A model generated the notes under the pieces. The model was not told where the DNA came from, searched no databases, and saw nothing but the letters and a program-made list of their open reading frames with translations. A DNA stretch of 10,093 nt from Armatimonadota bacterium (GTDB lineage Bacteria > Armatimonadota > Fimbriimonadia > Fimbriimonadales > Fimbriimonadaceae), in assembly GCA_023423495.1 (NCBI GenBank), contig JAFAFM010000224.1, positions 1-10,093 of the forward strand, in the 5' to 3' direction. The position numbers and the translations under genes were made by a program. Of this stretch, positions 1 through 6,946 are shown piece by piece; position 1 is the first letter of the stretch, and each line of letters begins with the position of its first letter.

Positions 1-1
1 G

Positions 2-643
2 AAGCGAGCACTCGACTCCTTACCGGCATTCGAGACAATCGTGCGGAACGAGCGCCTAAACTTTCTGCAAGGTGTGCAGTGGATCCAAGACGCCTATGCC
101 AAAGGTGATTTTGCCACCATCGACACCCAGTTCGGAACTCCAGTCCGAGATGCCACAACTTATCTGAAGGGAGTAGCCAAGAACGACCGAGAGAAACGCC
201 CGGCGTATTTCCAAGGCTTTGCCAAGGAGGCGGATATCGTGGCGGATTGGTACATCCAGCAGTCGACTAAACCTCTCATCAAGCGGCAGCCGCTGAAGGA
301 TATGCCCGTGGAAAAGGAGCGTCCCTGGCGTCGGTATGCAGGTCAGCTATTCACCACGCTGGCTCCAGTTCTCACCCGCTACGATGCGACCGTAGCCCGA
401 ACTAGGCTCTTGGTCCTCACTAGTGAGATCCGAAGGCAAATCAAAGTCGCCCGGATGGCGCCCAGATCCCTGGATGCCTTTACCAAAGATCTGCGGACCG
501 ACCCACTGACGGGCGAATCCTTCAAATACCGGGCGGCGGGAATGGAGTTCTATCTCTATAGCGTTGGCCCCAATTTCCAGGATGATCAAGGTCAGACGGA
601 CGGTATCTACACAAATCCGGACTTGGTTTTAGAGTCGAGGTAG
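2..643 (+). CDS. C-terminal part of an unrecognised protein (5' end outside window)
   Basis: An open frame runs without a stop from base 2 to the TAG ending at 643, giving 213 residues. It is most likely the C-terminal part of a longer gene. The GTG at 41 is an internal in-frame codon with no convincing Shine-Dalgarno (SD) site, so I do not treat it as the start. The visible part is soluble and mixed in charge, with no membrane segment. It contains a helical, Arg/Lys-rich middle and a C-terminal stretch reading DPLTGESFKYR followed by FYLYSVGPNFQDDQG. That ending resembles the C-terminal pattern in many uncharacterised proteins of Planctomycetota and Armatimonadota and in some pseudopilin-like proteins (DP-G-pl-Y ... 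YSvGpn--DdgG), but this is resemblance from memory. No function is assigned. Confidence 0.75.
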   Translation, partial: KRALDSLPAFETIVRNERLNFLQGVQWIQDAYAKGDFATIDTQFGTPVRDATTYLKGVAKNDREKRPAYFQGFAKEADIVADWYIQQSTKPLIKRQPLKDMPVEKERPWRRYAGQLFTTLAPVLTRYDATVARTRLLVLTSEIRRQIKVARMAPRSLDAFTKDLRTDPLTGESFKYRAAGMEFYLYSVGPNFQDDQGQTDGIYTNPDLVLESR

Positions 644-702
644 CAGGTCCATTCGGCAGGCGGATCCACTTTCGTTCTTGAAAATGCGCTACCTCGAAAA
701 GC

Positions 703-720
703 CACCGTACGACACCGTAC
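703..720 (+). repeat. 8-bp direct repeat CACCGTAC with 10-bp period
   Basis: CACCGTAC occurs at 703-710 and again at 713-720, separated by GA. The copies are therefore exactly one helical turn apart. It lies in the non-coding leader between the gene ending at 643 and the small gene at 870, upstream of the hairpin at 753-790. Two copies in phase on one face of the helix is a common arrangement for a binding site, but an 8-bp repeat can also arise by chance. No clear promoter could be placed next to it. Confidence 0.4.
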
Positions 721-752
721 TAGTTGGCTAATCCATTCCGCGAGACTCAACC

Positions 753-808
753 GCCCGGGGAATGCTCCATTTCCTTCAACATCCCCGGGCCTCTTCTTAT
801 TCCTTTTT
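753..808 (+). terminator. Strong hairpin with T-rich tail, probable intrinsic terminator
   Basis: GCCCGGGGA (753-761) pairs perfectly with TCCCCGGGC (782-790), a 9-bp GC-rich stem that can extend by two further pairs past a single unpaired A. It is followed by a pyrimidine/T-rich stretch ending TTCCTTTTT near 808. It lies about 110 bases after the stop of the gene ending at 643 and about 80 bases before the start at 870. It can be the terminator of the upstream gene. If a promoter lies upstream of it, it could instead act as an attenuator in the leader of the 870 gene. Confidence 0.65.
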
Positions 809-869
809 ATGCCTGTCCGTCGGCATTCAAACGCTCAACCACTATCTAAGAGAAAAACGGAGGTTTTCA

Positions 870-1238
870 ATGAATCAAGGCAATACGGGCAACCAGCCCA
901 ATCAGAACCCACAGAACAGCAACATGGGCCAGCAGCCAAACGATCCCGAACAGGGAGGCATGAACCCAGAAAGCCCGAGTCGACAGGCGGATCGCGACGA
1001 GCGCGCTCGTGAAGAAATGAGTCGTGAGAACCAGCAGTCGCCCTGGAACAAAGAAGAAGATCAAGTGCGCGAGGAATCTAATCGCGAAAGCCAACCAACG
1101 CCTTGGAGCAGAGGGGAGAACGAATCCCCGGCTGCGGAGTCTGAGGAGAACACTTGGAACGAGTGGACCGATCGAAGTCACCAGCAACAACAGGACGAGT
1201 TTGATCCTGAAATCCCCACCAACCAAAACCAAGAATAG
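870..1238 (+). CDS. Small hydrophilic Gln/Asn/Glu-rich protein, probably disordered, function unknown
   Basis: This 122-residue protein starts at ATG 870, chosen because GGAGG at 859-863 lies six bases upstream; upstream in-frame ATGs lack such a site. The N-terminal third is rich in Asn, Gln, Pro and Gly. The middle is dominated by Arg and Glu, and the C-terminus is acidic with a run of four Gln. It has no Cys and no hydrophobic stretch, so no signal peptide or membrane segment is expected. Residues 47-63 and 67-83 form a tandem repeat of period 20 with pattern R-E-E-x-x-R-E-x-Q-x-[ST]-P-W-[NS]-[KR]-x-E. A further Trp pair follows as TWNEW (95-99). The composition suggests an intrinsically disordered or hydrophilin-like protein. 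I recognise no family. Hairpins lie on both sides (753-790 and 1262-1281), so it is probably a single transcription unit. Confidence 0.8.
   Translation: MNQGNTGNQPNQNPQNSNMGQQPNDPEQGGMNPESPSRQADRDERAREEMSRENQQSPWNKEEDQVREESNRESQPTPWSRGENESPAAESEENTWNEWTDRSHQQQQDEFDPEIPTNQNQE
1008..1127 (+). repeat. Two degenerate 60-bp tandem units encoding the REE..PW repeat
   Basis: Bases 1008-1067 and 1068-1127 encode two successive 20-residue units of the small hydrophilic protein. The shared pattern is R-E-E, R-E-x-Q, P-W and a basic residue before E. Several matching codons differ at the third base (for example CGT/CGC, GAA/GAG, CCC/CCT). The duplication is therefore old, and the motif seems to be kept at protein level rather than being a fresh DNA repeat. 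Confidence 0.6.
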
Positions 1239-1261
1239 GCGATATCCTGCCGACGACAAGT

Positions 1262-1287
1262 GGGCCCAGAAAACTGGGCCCTCTTGA
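1262..1287 (+). terminator. Perfect 8-bp stem hairpin after the small gene
   Basis: GGGCCCAG (1262-1269) and CTGGGCCC (1274-1281) form a perfect 8-bp stem with an AAAA loop, starting 24 bases after the stop at 1238. The following bases (TCTTGAT) give only a weak U-tract, so termination may be partial. The next gene starts 33 bases after the stem. Some read-through into that gene is therefore plausible, and the hairpin may also protect the 3' end of the small transcript. Confidence 0.6.
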
Positions 1288-1314
1288 TGCAAAGGTGAAC
1301 GGTATCCTGCAAAT

Positions 1315-2406
1315 ATGCGGATTAAAGTTTTCCAAGACTCCGCATGCTTCACCAATCTTCGAGAGCCTTGGAAAGAATTGGTTCAGGCCGACCCGAGAGC
1401 CACACCCTTTCAGACGTGGGAGTGGCAAACGACTTGGTTCGACCACTTCGGCAGAACAAAGAGACCTTACATCCTGGCGGGATTTGAGGGATCCGAGCTG
1501 GCCATGATCTACCCCCTTGCGGGCCGCCCTGGACCCTGGTATGTGCTCCGCTCAGCTGGTACCGGCCCGAGCGACTATCTTCAGCCCATTATCAGACCGG
1601 ATTTCCAAACTCAAGCCGTCGCGGCGATTGCCGATCACTTATCCAGCCAACGAGACTACAGCCTGATTGACCTGCACCAGTTGCGGGACGATAAATCCAA
1701 TGTTGAGCTGCCCGAAGAATTCGAACTGGAACAAGGCCGTTGCCTGGTTTTGGACCTTCCTGAGACATATGATGCTTTTCTCGCTATGCTGGGAAAGAGC
1801 CTGCGTTACGACGTCCGGAAGCTTGAAAAATCCCTCTTTGCTGAGGGCCGGGCCAAGATAGATTACGTCGACGAGTCCAACCTACATGAAGGATTGGAAA
1901 TCCTGTTCGACCAACACAAGCGGCGCTGGAAGAAGCGTGGACTCCCAGGTGCGTTTCTCGGCCACGCACAAGCATTTCACCATGCATGGGGGAAGCTTGC
2001 CATCCGCAACAACTGGCTGCAACTTGGAATTCTTAGCCTGGACGGCGCGCCCATTGGAGCCATATACGGCATGGCCATGAACAGCTCTGTTTACTTTTAC
2101 CAGGCCGGATTCGATCCGGCACATAAGGCTGTTTCTCCGGGCACCCTGCTTGTGGCCAGCCTGGTCAAACGAGCCATCGATGAAGGACGTGAGCACTTCG
2201 ACTTTCTTCGGGGCGACGAGCCGTACAAGCGGCGCTGGAAGCCTCAGAGGGAGCATGTGAATGTTCGGAAGATTGCCGCCGTTAGTGGGCCGATGGGTGA
2301 GATAGGAGCGAGATGGAATTTGCTCGGGAGCCGAGTAGAAGCAAAGATTCGCGCCCGCTTGGAAGGTGGAGCCTTGTTGGGAGGGGGCCCAAACGCCGGG
2401 AAATAA
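1315..2406 (+). CDS. GNAT acyltransferase of the FemAB/CelD-like type (Acetyltransf_6 fold)
   Basis: This 363-residue protein matches, from memory, the BioF2/CelD-like family (PF13480). These proteins are built like FemAB and are usually found with envelope or exopolysaccharide genes. The N-terminal part has the usual TPFQTWEWQTTWFDHFG opening (30-46). The PF13480-like region spans about 155-300, starting at LRYDVRKLEKSL (163-174). Its signature FDFLRGDEPYKRRW is at 295-308. The family transfers an acyl or aminoacyl group to an amine, but the substrate here cannot be read from sequence. There is no signal peptide or membrane segment, so it is probably cytoplasmic. ATG 1315 fits the family start, but no good SD is placed; AAAGGTGA at 1291-1298 is 16 bases away. 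A glycosyltransferase follows 32 bases downstream, suggesting joint envelope or polysaccharide work. Confidence 0.85.
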   Translation: MRIKVFQDSACFTNLREPWKELVQADPRATPFQTWEWQTTWFDHFGRTKRPYILAGFEGSELAMIYPLAGRPGPWYVLRSAGTGPSDYLQPIIRPDFQTQAVAAIADHLSSQRDYSLIDLHQLRDDKSNVELPEEFELEQGRCLVLDLPETYDAFLAMLGKSLRYDVRKLEKSLFAEGRAKIDYVDESNLHEGLEILFDQHKRRWKKRGLPGAFLGHAQAFHHAWGKLAIRNNWLQLGILSLDGAPIGAIYGMAMNSSVYFYQAGFDPAHKAVSPGTLLVASLVKRAIDEGREHFDFLRGDEPYKRRWKPQREHVNVRKIAAVSGPMGEIGARWNLLGSRVEAKIRARLEGGALLGGGPNAGK

Positions 2407-2438
2407 CTCCCTGATACCGGGTGTACTAACAAGAAGGA

Positions 2439-3128
2439 ATGGCCGAGCAAAAAAGTCGTTCGGTCGCCGTGATTATTCCGGCGAAGGATGAAGAACATCG
2501 CATTGGCAACGTCCTGCGAGCGGCATCTGCATCCAAACTTGCTACGGAAATAATCGTGGTTTCGGATGGCAGCACCGATCGCACCGCGGAAGTGGCATCA
2601 AAGACCGCCGGCGTCACTGTCGTCAGATTGCCAATCAATCTCGGCAAGGGAGCGGCGATGGCGAAGGGCGTCGAAAAGACTTCAGCCGAGATCATCGCCT
2701 TCGTGGATGCCGATCTCCAGGGTCTAACCGGAGACCATATCGACCAAATCATTTGGCCCGTACTCACCGATCAATGCGAAGTCTGCATCGGCATATTCCG
2801 GGGTGGAAAGTTCTGGAGCGACACCGCACAAAAGTTCGCGCCTTACATAAGCGGCCAGCGGGCGATGAAGCGCTTCATCTTCGACGGTGCGCCGGATGTG
2901 AGCGACCTCCGCTTCGGAGTGGAATATGCCCTAAATCATCAAGCGAAGCGAGTGAAGGCACGGGTTCTTCGCGTCGTCATCCGTGGCGTAAGCAATTACC
3001 ATAAAGAGAAAAAGATGGGAATTGGCAAGGGCATTAGCGCTCGCTACAAGATGTACCAAGAGATCACACAAGCCGTCATCAAGACCCGAAAGAAGAGGAA
3101 ACCCCCGCGTGGCTTTCGTTGGAAGTAG
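2439..3128 (+). CDS. Family 2 glycosyltransferase (GT-A fold, polyprenyl-phosphate type)
   Basis: This 229-residue protein has classic GT2 features. The N-terminal nucleotide-sugar region reads VAVIIPAKDEEHRIGNVLRA (9-28), SDGSTDRT is at 42-49, and NLGKGAAM at 67-74. The metal-binding DAD motif is at 90-92. ISGQRAMKR (137-145) and RFGVEYAL (158-165) resemble dolichol/undecaprenyl-phosphate sugar transferases. The family transfers a sugar from a nucleotide sugar to a lipid or polymer acceptor; the actual sugar and acceptor are unknown. It lacks C-terminal membrane helices, so it would act at the cytoplasmic face. The C-terminus is very basic (RKKRKPPRGFRWK, 217-229). ATG 2439 has a purine-rich AAGAAGG almost touching it. 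The last 20 bases overlap the next gene, indicating translational coupling. Confidence 0.88.
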   Translation: MAEQKSRSVAVIIPAKDEEHRIGNVLRAASASKLATEIIVVSDGSTDRTAEVASKTAGVTVVRLPINLGKGAAMAKGVEKTSAEIIAFVDADLQGLTGDHIDQIIWPVLTDQCEVCIGIFRGGKFWSDTAQKFAPYISGQRAMKRFIFDGAPDVSDLRFGVEYALNHQAKRVKARVLRVVIRGVSNYHKEKKMGIGKGISARYKMYQEITQAVIKTRKKRKPPRGFRWK

Positions 3129-4173
3129 CCTGATTCTGCTTTTGCTTGGGACACCACTAAGCAGCCCAGCCCGCGTGCTGGTGGTGGTTAACCGCGCCAG
3201 CCCGGAAAGCGTTGCCGTCGCCAATCATTACGTCGCCAAGCGCAAGATCCCGGCGAGCAATGTGGTTCAAATCAAAACGGCTACGACCGAGAACGTTCCC
3301 ACCGACGAGTACAAGCTTTCCATCGAGAAACCCATCCGGGAGCGGCTTGCGAAGACGCCGGGCGTTGACTTCATTGTCCTCACCAAAGGAGTTCCCATCC
3401 GCTTGGACAACGACGGTGGATACTCCGTCGATGGTTTTCTCGCAACGATGGATCTCAAGCGGACCCCGCTTCGCGGAGACTTGCCCAGCTTGCCGGTGGA
3501 CCAACGCCGCACCGAAATCGAGCGCTCGCAGAATCCCTACTTCAACAAGCAGGAGCCATTCAGCCACCGCAAATTTGGCTTGTATCTGGTGACTCGATTG
3601 GATGGTTACACCGTGGCGGACGCAAAAGCTCTGGTGGATCGATCCATAAAAGCGAAGAAGGAACTTGGCCCATTCTTCTTCGACATGGCTGGGAATCGGA
3701 CTACTGGCGACTACGGAAACATGAACCAGTTGTTGAAGCTAGCTGCAGATAGGTTGGCGTTCCGAGATTTCAAAGTCATTTTGGACACTGATCCGGCATT
3801 TGTGGCCCCACCACAGCCGGTTGCGGGTTATGCATCCTGGGGCAGCAACGATTCGGCTTACAAACGGGATGTCTACAACAAAATCAAATTCAAGCCGGGC
3901 GCGATATGCGAAACCTTCGTCTCCACTTCGGCTTTTACTTTCGCCAAACGAGAACACTGGCAAAGCTTGATAGGCGACCTCGTCGCCCAAGGCGTGACCG
4001 GTGTCAAGGGCTATGTTTCCGAACCTTATACCTTTGCACTCGCGCGGCCGCAAATCCTGTTCGATCGGTACGTGAGTGGCTTCAACTTGGCCGAGAGTTT
4101 CTATATGGCCTCGCCTGTGGTGAAGTGGAAGGACGTCGTGATCGGGGACCCGCTTTGCGCCCCTTACAAATGA
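3109..4173 (+). CDS. TIGR03790-family protein, predicted exported, function unknown
   Basis: This 354-residue protein matches the uncharacterised TIGR03790 family as I know it. The opening VLVVVNRASPES (residues 23-34) is followed by a 'hY..kR.IP..N' pattern and then by VDFIVLTKGVPIRL. A later GYASWGSNDS segment and a C-terminal VIGDPLCAPYK also fit. I chose GTG 3109 because AGAGGA lies about nine bases upstream and because residues 1-21 then form a hydrophobic leader ending SSPA. That leader has almost no basic residue before its core. An alternative in-frame TTG at 3022 would add 29 residues with many Arg/Lys, at the cost of a 107-base overlap with the glycosyltransferase gene. Location is probably outside the cytoplasmic membrane. 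The gene overlaps its neighbours by 20 and 4 bases, so a shared pathway is likely, but no reaction is known. Confidence 0.8.
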   Translation: MAFVGSSLILLLLGTPLSSPARVLVVVNRASPESVAVANHYVAKRKIPASNVVQIKTATTENVPTDEYKLSIEKPIRERLAKTPGVDFIVLTKGVPIRLDNDGGYSVDGFLATMDLKRTPLRGDLPSLPVDQRRTEIERSQNPYFNKQEPFSHRKFGLYLVTRLDGYTVADAKALVDRSIKAKKELGPFFFDMAGNRTTGDYGNMNQLLKLAADRLAFRDFKVILDTDPAFVAPPQPVAGYASWGSNDSAYKRDVYNKIKFKPGAICETFVSTSAFTFAKREHWQSLIGDLVAQGVTGVKGYVSEPYTFALARPQILFDRYVSGFNLAESFYMASPVVKWKDVVIGDPLCAPYK

Positions 4174-4601
4174 GTGGCCAGAGCGTTCCGATGATCGTTT
4201 TTTACGACGGGCTTTGCGGGTTTTGCGACCGGACCGTTCAATTCATCCTCAAGCGGGATCGGGAAAACCAGTTCCAATTTGCTCCCCTTCAAAGCGACTT
4301 GGCATCCGAACTCCTACCCAAGCATGGGAAGGATCCGGGTGAACTGCATTCCCTCTATTTGCTCCTCGACCAAGGAGAAGCGAGCGAGCGCGTCTTGGAA
4401 AAATCTGATGCGGCGATCATGATCGGGAAAAAGCTCGGCGGGGTGGCAAAGCTTTATATGTCCATTTTGAGTTTCGTGCCACGGGCGCTACGCAATTGGG
4501 GCTATGACACTTTCGCGCGGTCGCGCTACCGTATGTTCGGGAAACTCGATGCTTGCCGCCTGCCTTCACCGGAAGACAGAGCCAAGTTCATCGGAATTTA
4601 G
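4170..4601 (+). CDS. DUF393 (DCC family) thiol-disulfide oxidoreductase-like protein
   Basis: This is a 143-residue protein. Near the N-terminus it carries the DUF393 signature FYDGLCGFCDRTV, with the D-G-x-C-x-x-C motif, then FQFAPLQSD and, close to the C-terminus, SRYRMFGKLDACRLP. The length is normal for the family. The CxxC resembles a thioredoxin-type redox site, and the family is commonly named thiol-disulfide oxidoreductase DCC, though its biochemistry is poorly established. No signal peptide is seen, so it is probably cytoplasmic. The chosen ATG at 4170 overlaps the previous gene's TGA as ATGA, so it needs no SD of its own; a second ATG at 4191 directly before IVFYDG is an alternative. 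Its stop codon overlaps that of the convergent regulator gene, with no terminator between them. Confidence 0.88.
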   Translation: MSGQSVPMIVFYDGLCGFCDRTVQFILKRDRENQFQFAPLQSDLASELLPKHGKDPGELHSLYLLLDQGEASERVLEKSDAAIMIGKKLGGVAKLYMSILSFVPRALRNWGYDTFARSRYRMFGKLDACRLPSPEDRAKFIGI

Positions 4602-5236
4602 GCGCTGCGAATGCCCTCTCGAACGGCAAAAAGGGCTGCCTGAGTCCGATCTTGCACGCCCAGCTTTGCGAGCACATTGCTGACGTACCCCTTCACCGTC
4701 CCCTCGGTCAGGCTGAGATCGTTCGCAATCTCCTTGTTGCTTCGACCGCTCGCGATGAGCTTCAGAATGTCGACTTCACGAGCAGTCAACTCATCTATGG
4801 GGGATCGCGTGCCTTTGCCACTCACCTCGGTAACAAGCTGGCTCTGGGCATCTCCGTGCAGTACCGGCTTGCCCTCGGCGGTGAACCGGATTGCCTCGAG
4901 TAATTCGTGTTTCGCTACGTCCTTCAGCATAAAGCCGAGAGCGCCGGCACGCAGCATCTCTTTCACCAATCCAGGTTCCAAGTAGGAGGTGAGGACAAGG
5001 ATGTTCGTGGTAGCGCAGGCCGACTTCACCTTCGTGATCGCGTCCGCCCCGCCGGACTTGGGCATTCTCAAGTCCAAAAGCACGACGTCAGGGCGATATT
5101 TCCGGCAAACTGCTTCTGCCTCATCTCCGTTGCTCGCCTCTCCCACAACTTCGAAGTCGCGCTGCCCCACAAAGAGGGCGCGTAGACCTTCGCGAACGAT
5201 CTCGTGATCATCGACAATAACTATGCGGATTGACAT
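4598..5236 (-). CDS. NarL/FixJ-type response regulator
   Basis: This 212-residue regulator has an N-terminal receiver domain (about 1-120) and a C-terminal LuxR-type helix-turn-helix (about 148-207). Visible receiver residues are the acidic pair D9-D10, phosphoacceptor D55 (in LLDLRMP), T83 and K105 (in GFMLKD). The DNA-binding part reads LTAREVDILKLIASGRSNKE and continues into EGTVKGYVSNVLAKLGV. I prefer ATG 5236 to the TTG at 5248: ATG 5236 has GGGAGA four bases upstream and gives the usual start MSIRIVIVDDHE. The kinase stop and this ATG share one base (TGATG), so the pair is translationally coupled. The target genes are unknown. The stop codon overlaps that of the convergent DUF393 gene. 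Confidence 0.93.
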   Translation of the reverse strand: MSIRIVIVDDHEIVREGLRALFVGQRDFEVVGEASNGDEAEAVCRKYRPDVVLLDLRMPKSGGADAITKVKSACATTNILVLTSYLEPGLVKEMLRAGALGFMLKDVAKHELLEAIRFTAEGKPVLHGDAQSQLVTEVSGKGTRSPIDELTAREVDILKLIASGRSNKEIANDLSLTEGTVKGYVSNVLAKLGVQDRTQAALFAVREGIRSA

Positions 5237-6888
5237 CAGTTCTCCCAATCTGATCCCCAGATAACTTCGACCGTCGTACCTTTCGAAGGCTCAGAATCGA
5301 TGCATAAACGGGCGCCGATTTCGCTGGCTCGCTCTTTCATTGTTGTCAACCCCAAACCGGGCGGACGTCGACGCGTTTCCCGTTTGAGGCCGGATCCATC
5401 GTCTTCAACCAACAGTTTGACCCCATTTCCAAATGTTTGCAACACCACATTCACGCTCTTCGCATTTGCATGCTTGGCCGCATTATTGAGCGCCTCCTGG
5501 GCAATGCCGAGCAACTGAGCCTCGACGGGCGCGGGAAGGTCTGGTATGTCATCTTCGCAAAGGTTGAATTCCGGCAGGCCAATGATGGTGGTGGCATAGG
5601 CTGAGATCCGTTGACCGAGCGTCAGCGGACGGGACTCCGGCTGGACGGGCCGCAGTTCCTCAAGCAAGTTGCGCATCTCCTGCAACCCTCTTCGGCTGAG
5701 TTGATTGAGTCGCTGAATCATTTCCGGCCCAACCGGCTGGTCAGGCTCCAAGGTCTGCGTTAAGAGGTTCAAGCTGAAGAGCACCTGTGTGACCGAGTCG
5801 TGAAGATCGCGAGCGATCTTCCGGCGTTCTTCAATGACCGCAAGTTTGCGATCAGCCCCGATTCGCGCGTCATGATCCCGGCGGCTCGACAAGGCGGAAG
5901 CCAATTGCGCGGCTGTTGCCTGGAATGGCATGAGCTCGTCGTCCGTCCACTCGTGAGGCATAGGATCACTCAGAATGACTAAGCCAATCCGTTGCCGATC
6001 CCCCATAAGCGGTACCAGCGCTACGGCCGGCCGATTGTCGCGCCGCTGCTCATCACGAAGGGACTTGGGCACACCTGGTTCCGTCAATGCATTTGCGATT
6101 CGAACGGTCTTTCCGGAAGCCAAAATGGGGTCGAGAAAATCGCGCTTCGTTGGCACGCGATATTCCATCAGTTCAACCTTCGCACCCGGGCTCCAGCGAC
6201 CTCGAACAACATTTCCGACCTTGTTGTTCTGGTCGTCGAATTCGTAGAGCACGATCGTACACGTGTAGCGGCCGCTTTCAGCGACCTGCTCCAGGTAAGC
6301 GAGAATAACTTCATCCACGGACATGGCGTTGCCAATCCGTTCGGTCGTACGCAGCATCGCCGTCGCCTGGTTAATCGAGCGTTGATTCTCGGAAAACAGC
6401 CGGGCGTTTTCAATCGCGATCGCCGCATGTCGAGCAAAGTGCTCGAGTTGGATGACGTCGTCGGTTTCGAACCGCTTTCCGCTGAACGATCCCAGCCCAA
6501 AGAATCCCGTCATCCTGCCGCGCCAGAAAATGGGCACGCCGATAACGGCATTATCATGCAGCGTCTTTAGGTTCTCGTGGCCTACCTCGCCGTAGCGATT
6601 CAGGACGATCGGCAACTTGGATTTGAGGACTTGCCCGGCCAAGCCGACTCCCGATGGCCATTCGCTGCCTAGCTCACCCGCCGGCATACGATGAGTGGCT
6701 TCGATTCGGATGAGGTTTCTCTCCACGTCGACCAGCCCGATGCTGCCGTCGTCCGCGCCCAGAAGGTCGCAGGCTCCGTGGATAATTTGCGTGAGCAGGC
6801 GGCGAAGATCAAGTTCGCTGCCAATATGCTCGATGATCCGGCGAAGGCTCTCCTCCCGCCGGGTGTGGTCTTTTCTATCCGGGCTCAC
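5236..6888 (-). CDS. Soluble GAF-GAF sensor histidine kinase (HisKA_3 / HATPase_c)
   Basis: This is a 550-residue kinase of the NarX/DevS/LiaS-like class. A first GAF domain spans about 27-163 and a second about 185-335. The dimerisation/phosphoacceptor region follows with EERRKIARDLHDSVTQ and H363 as the phosphorylated histidine. The ATPase domain has EALNNAAKHA (465-474), EDDGSGL (495-501) and GLGLTTMKERA (511-521). There is no signal peptide or membrane helix, so it senses a cytoplasmic or diffusible cue through the GAF domains; the ligand cannot be told from sequence. The start is GTG 6888, with AGGGG four bases upstream (6893-6897). The partner regulator follows with a one-base overlap. 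fabH ends 58 bases upstream on the same strand with no clear terminator between, so some co-transcription with the lipid genes is possible. Confidence 0.93.
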   Translation of the reverse strand: MSPDRKDHTRREESLRRIIEHIGSELDLRRLLTQIIHGACDLLGADDGSIGLVDVERNLIRIEATHRMPAGELGSEWPSGVGLAGQVLKSKLPIVLNRYGEVGHENLKTLHDNAVIGVPIFWRGRMTGFFGLGSFSGKRFETDDVIQLEHFARHAAIAIENARLFSENQRSINQATAMLRTTERIGNAMSVDEVILAYLEQVAESGRYTCTIVLYEFDDQNNKVGNVVRGRWSPGAKVELMEYRVPTKRDFLDPILASGKTVRIANALTEPGVPKSLRDEQRRDNRPAVALVPLMGDRQRIGLVILSDPMPHEWTDDELMPFQATAAQLASALSSRRDHDARIGADRKLAVIEERRKIARDLHDSVTQVLFSLNLLTQTLEPDQPVGPEMIQRLNQLSRRGLQEMRNLLEELRPVQPESRPLTLGQRISAYATTIIGLPEFNLCEDDIPDLPAPVEAQLLGIAQEALNNAAKHANAKSVNVVLQTFGNGVKLLVEDDGSGLKRETRRRPPGLGLTTMKERASEIGARLCIDSEPSKGTTVEVIWGSDWEN

Positions 6889-6946
6889 GCAACCCCTATT
6901 GTAGGCGCGACCCTAGCCGAGGACTACTATCTTTAGTTAATGCCGT

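Noticed and set aside
1243..1310. Direct repeat TATCCTGC (1243-1250 and 1303-1310) flanking the hairpin at 1262-1281
   Set aside because: Only eight bases, with no inverted ends or other mobile-element sign; compatible with chance.
867..1446. Long minus-strand open frames opposite the small hydrophilic gene
   Set aside because: They are mirror images of low-complexity coding on the plus strand, give unnatural compositions and lack ribosome binding sites. The plus-strand gene has a strong SD.
3906..4169. Extended N-terminus for the DUF393 protein
   Set aside because: The upstream frame is shadow coding within the TIGR03790 gene. The family signature starts a few residues after ATG 4170.
5236..5248. 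TTG 5248 as the start of the response regulator
   Set aside because: ATG 5236 has a better-placed GGGAGA site and gives the normal receiver-domain N-terminus.
6898..6903. TACAAT nine bases before the kinase GTG, like the one before the DUF177 gene
   Set aside because: A good AGGGG Shine-Dalgarno lies between it and the start codon. A transcript starting just after this -10 would begin at or inside that site. No -35 was found either.
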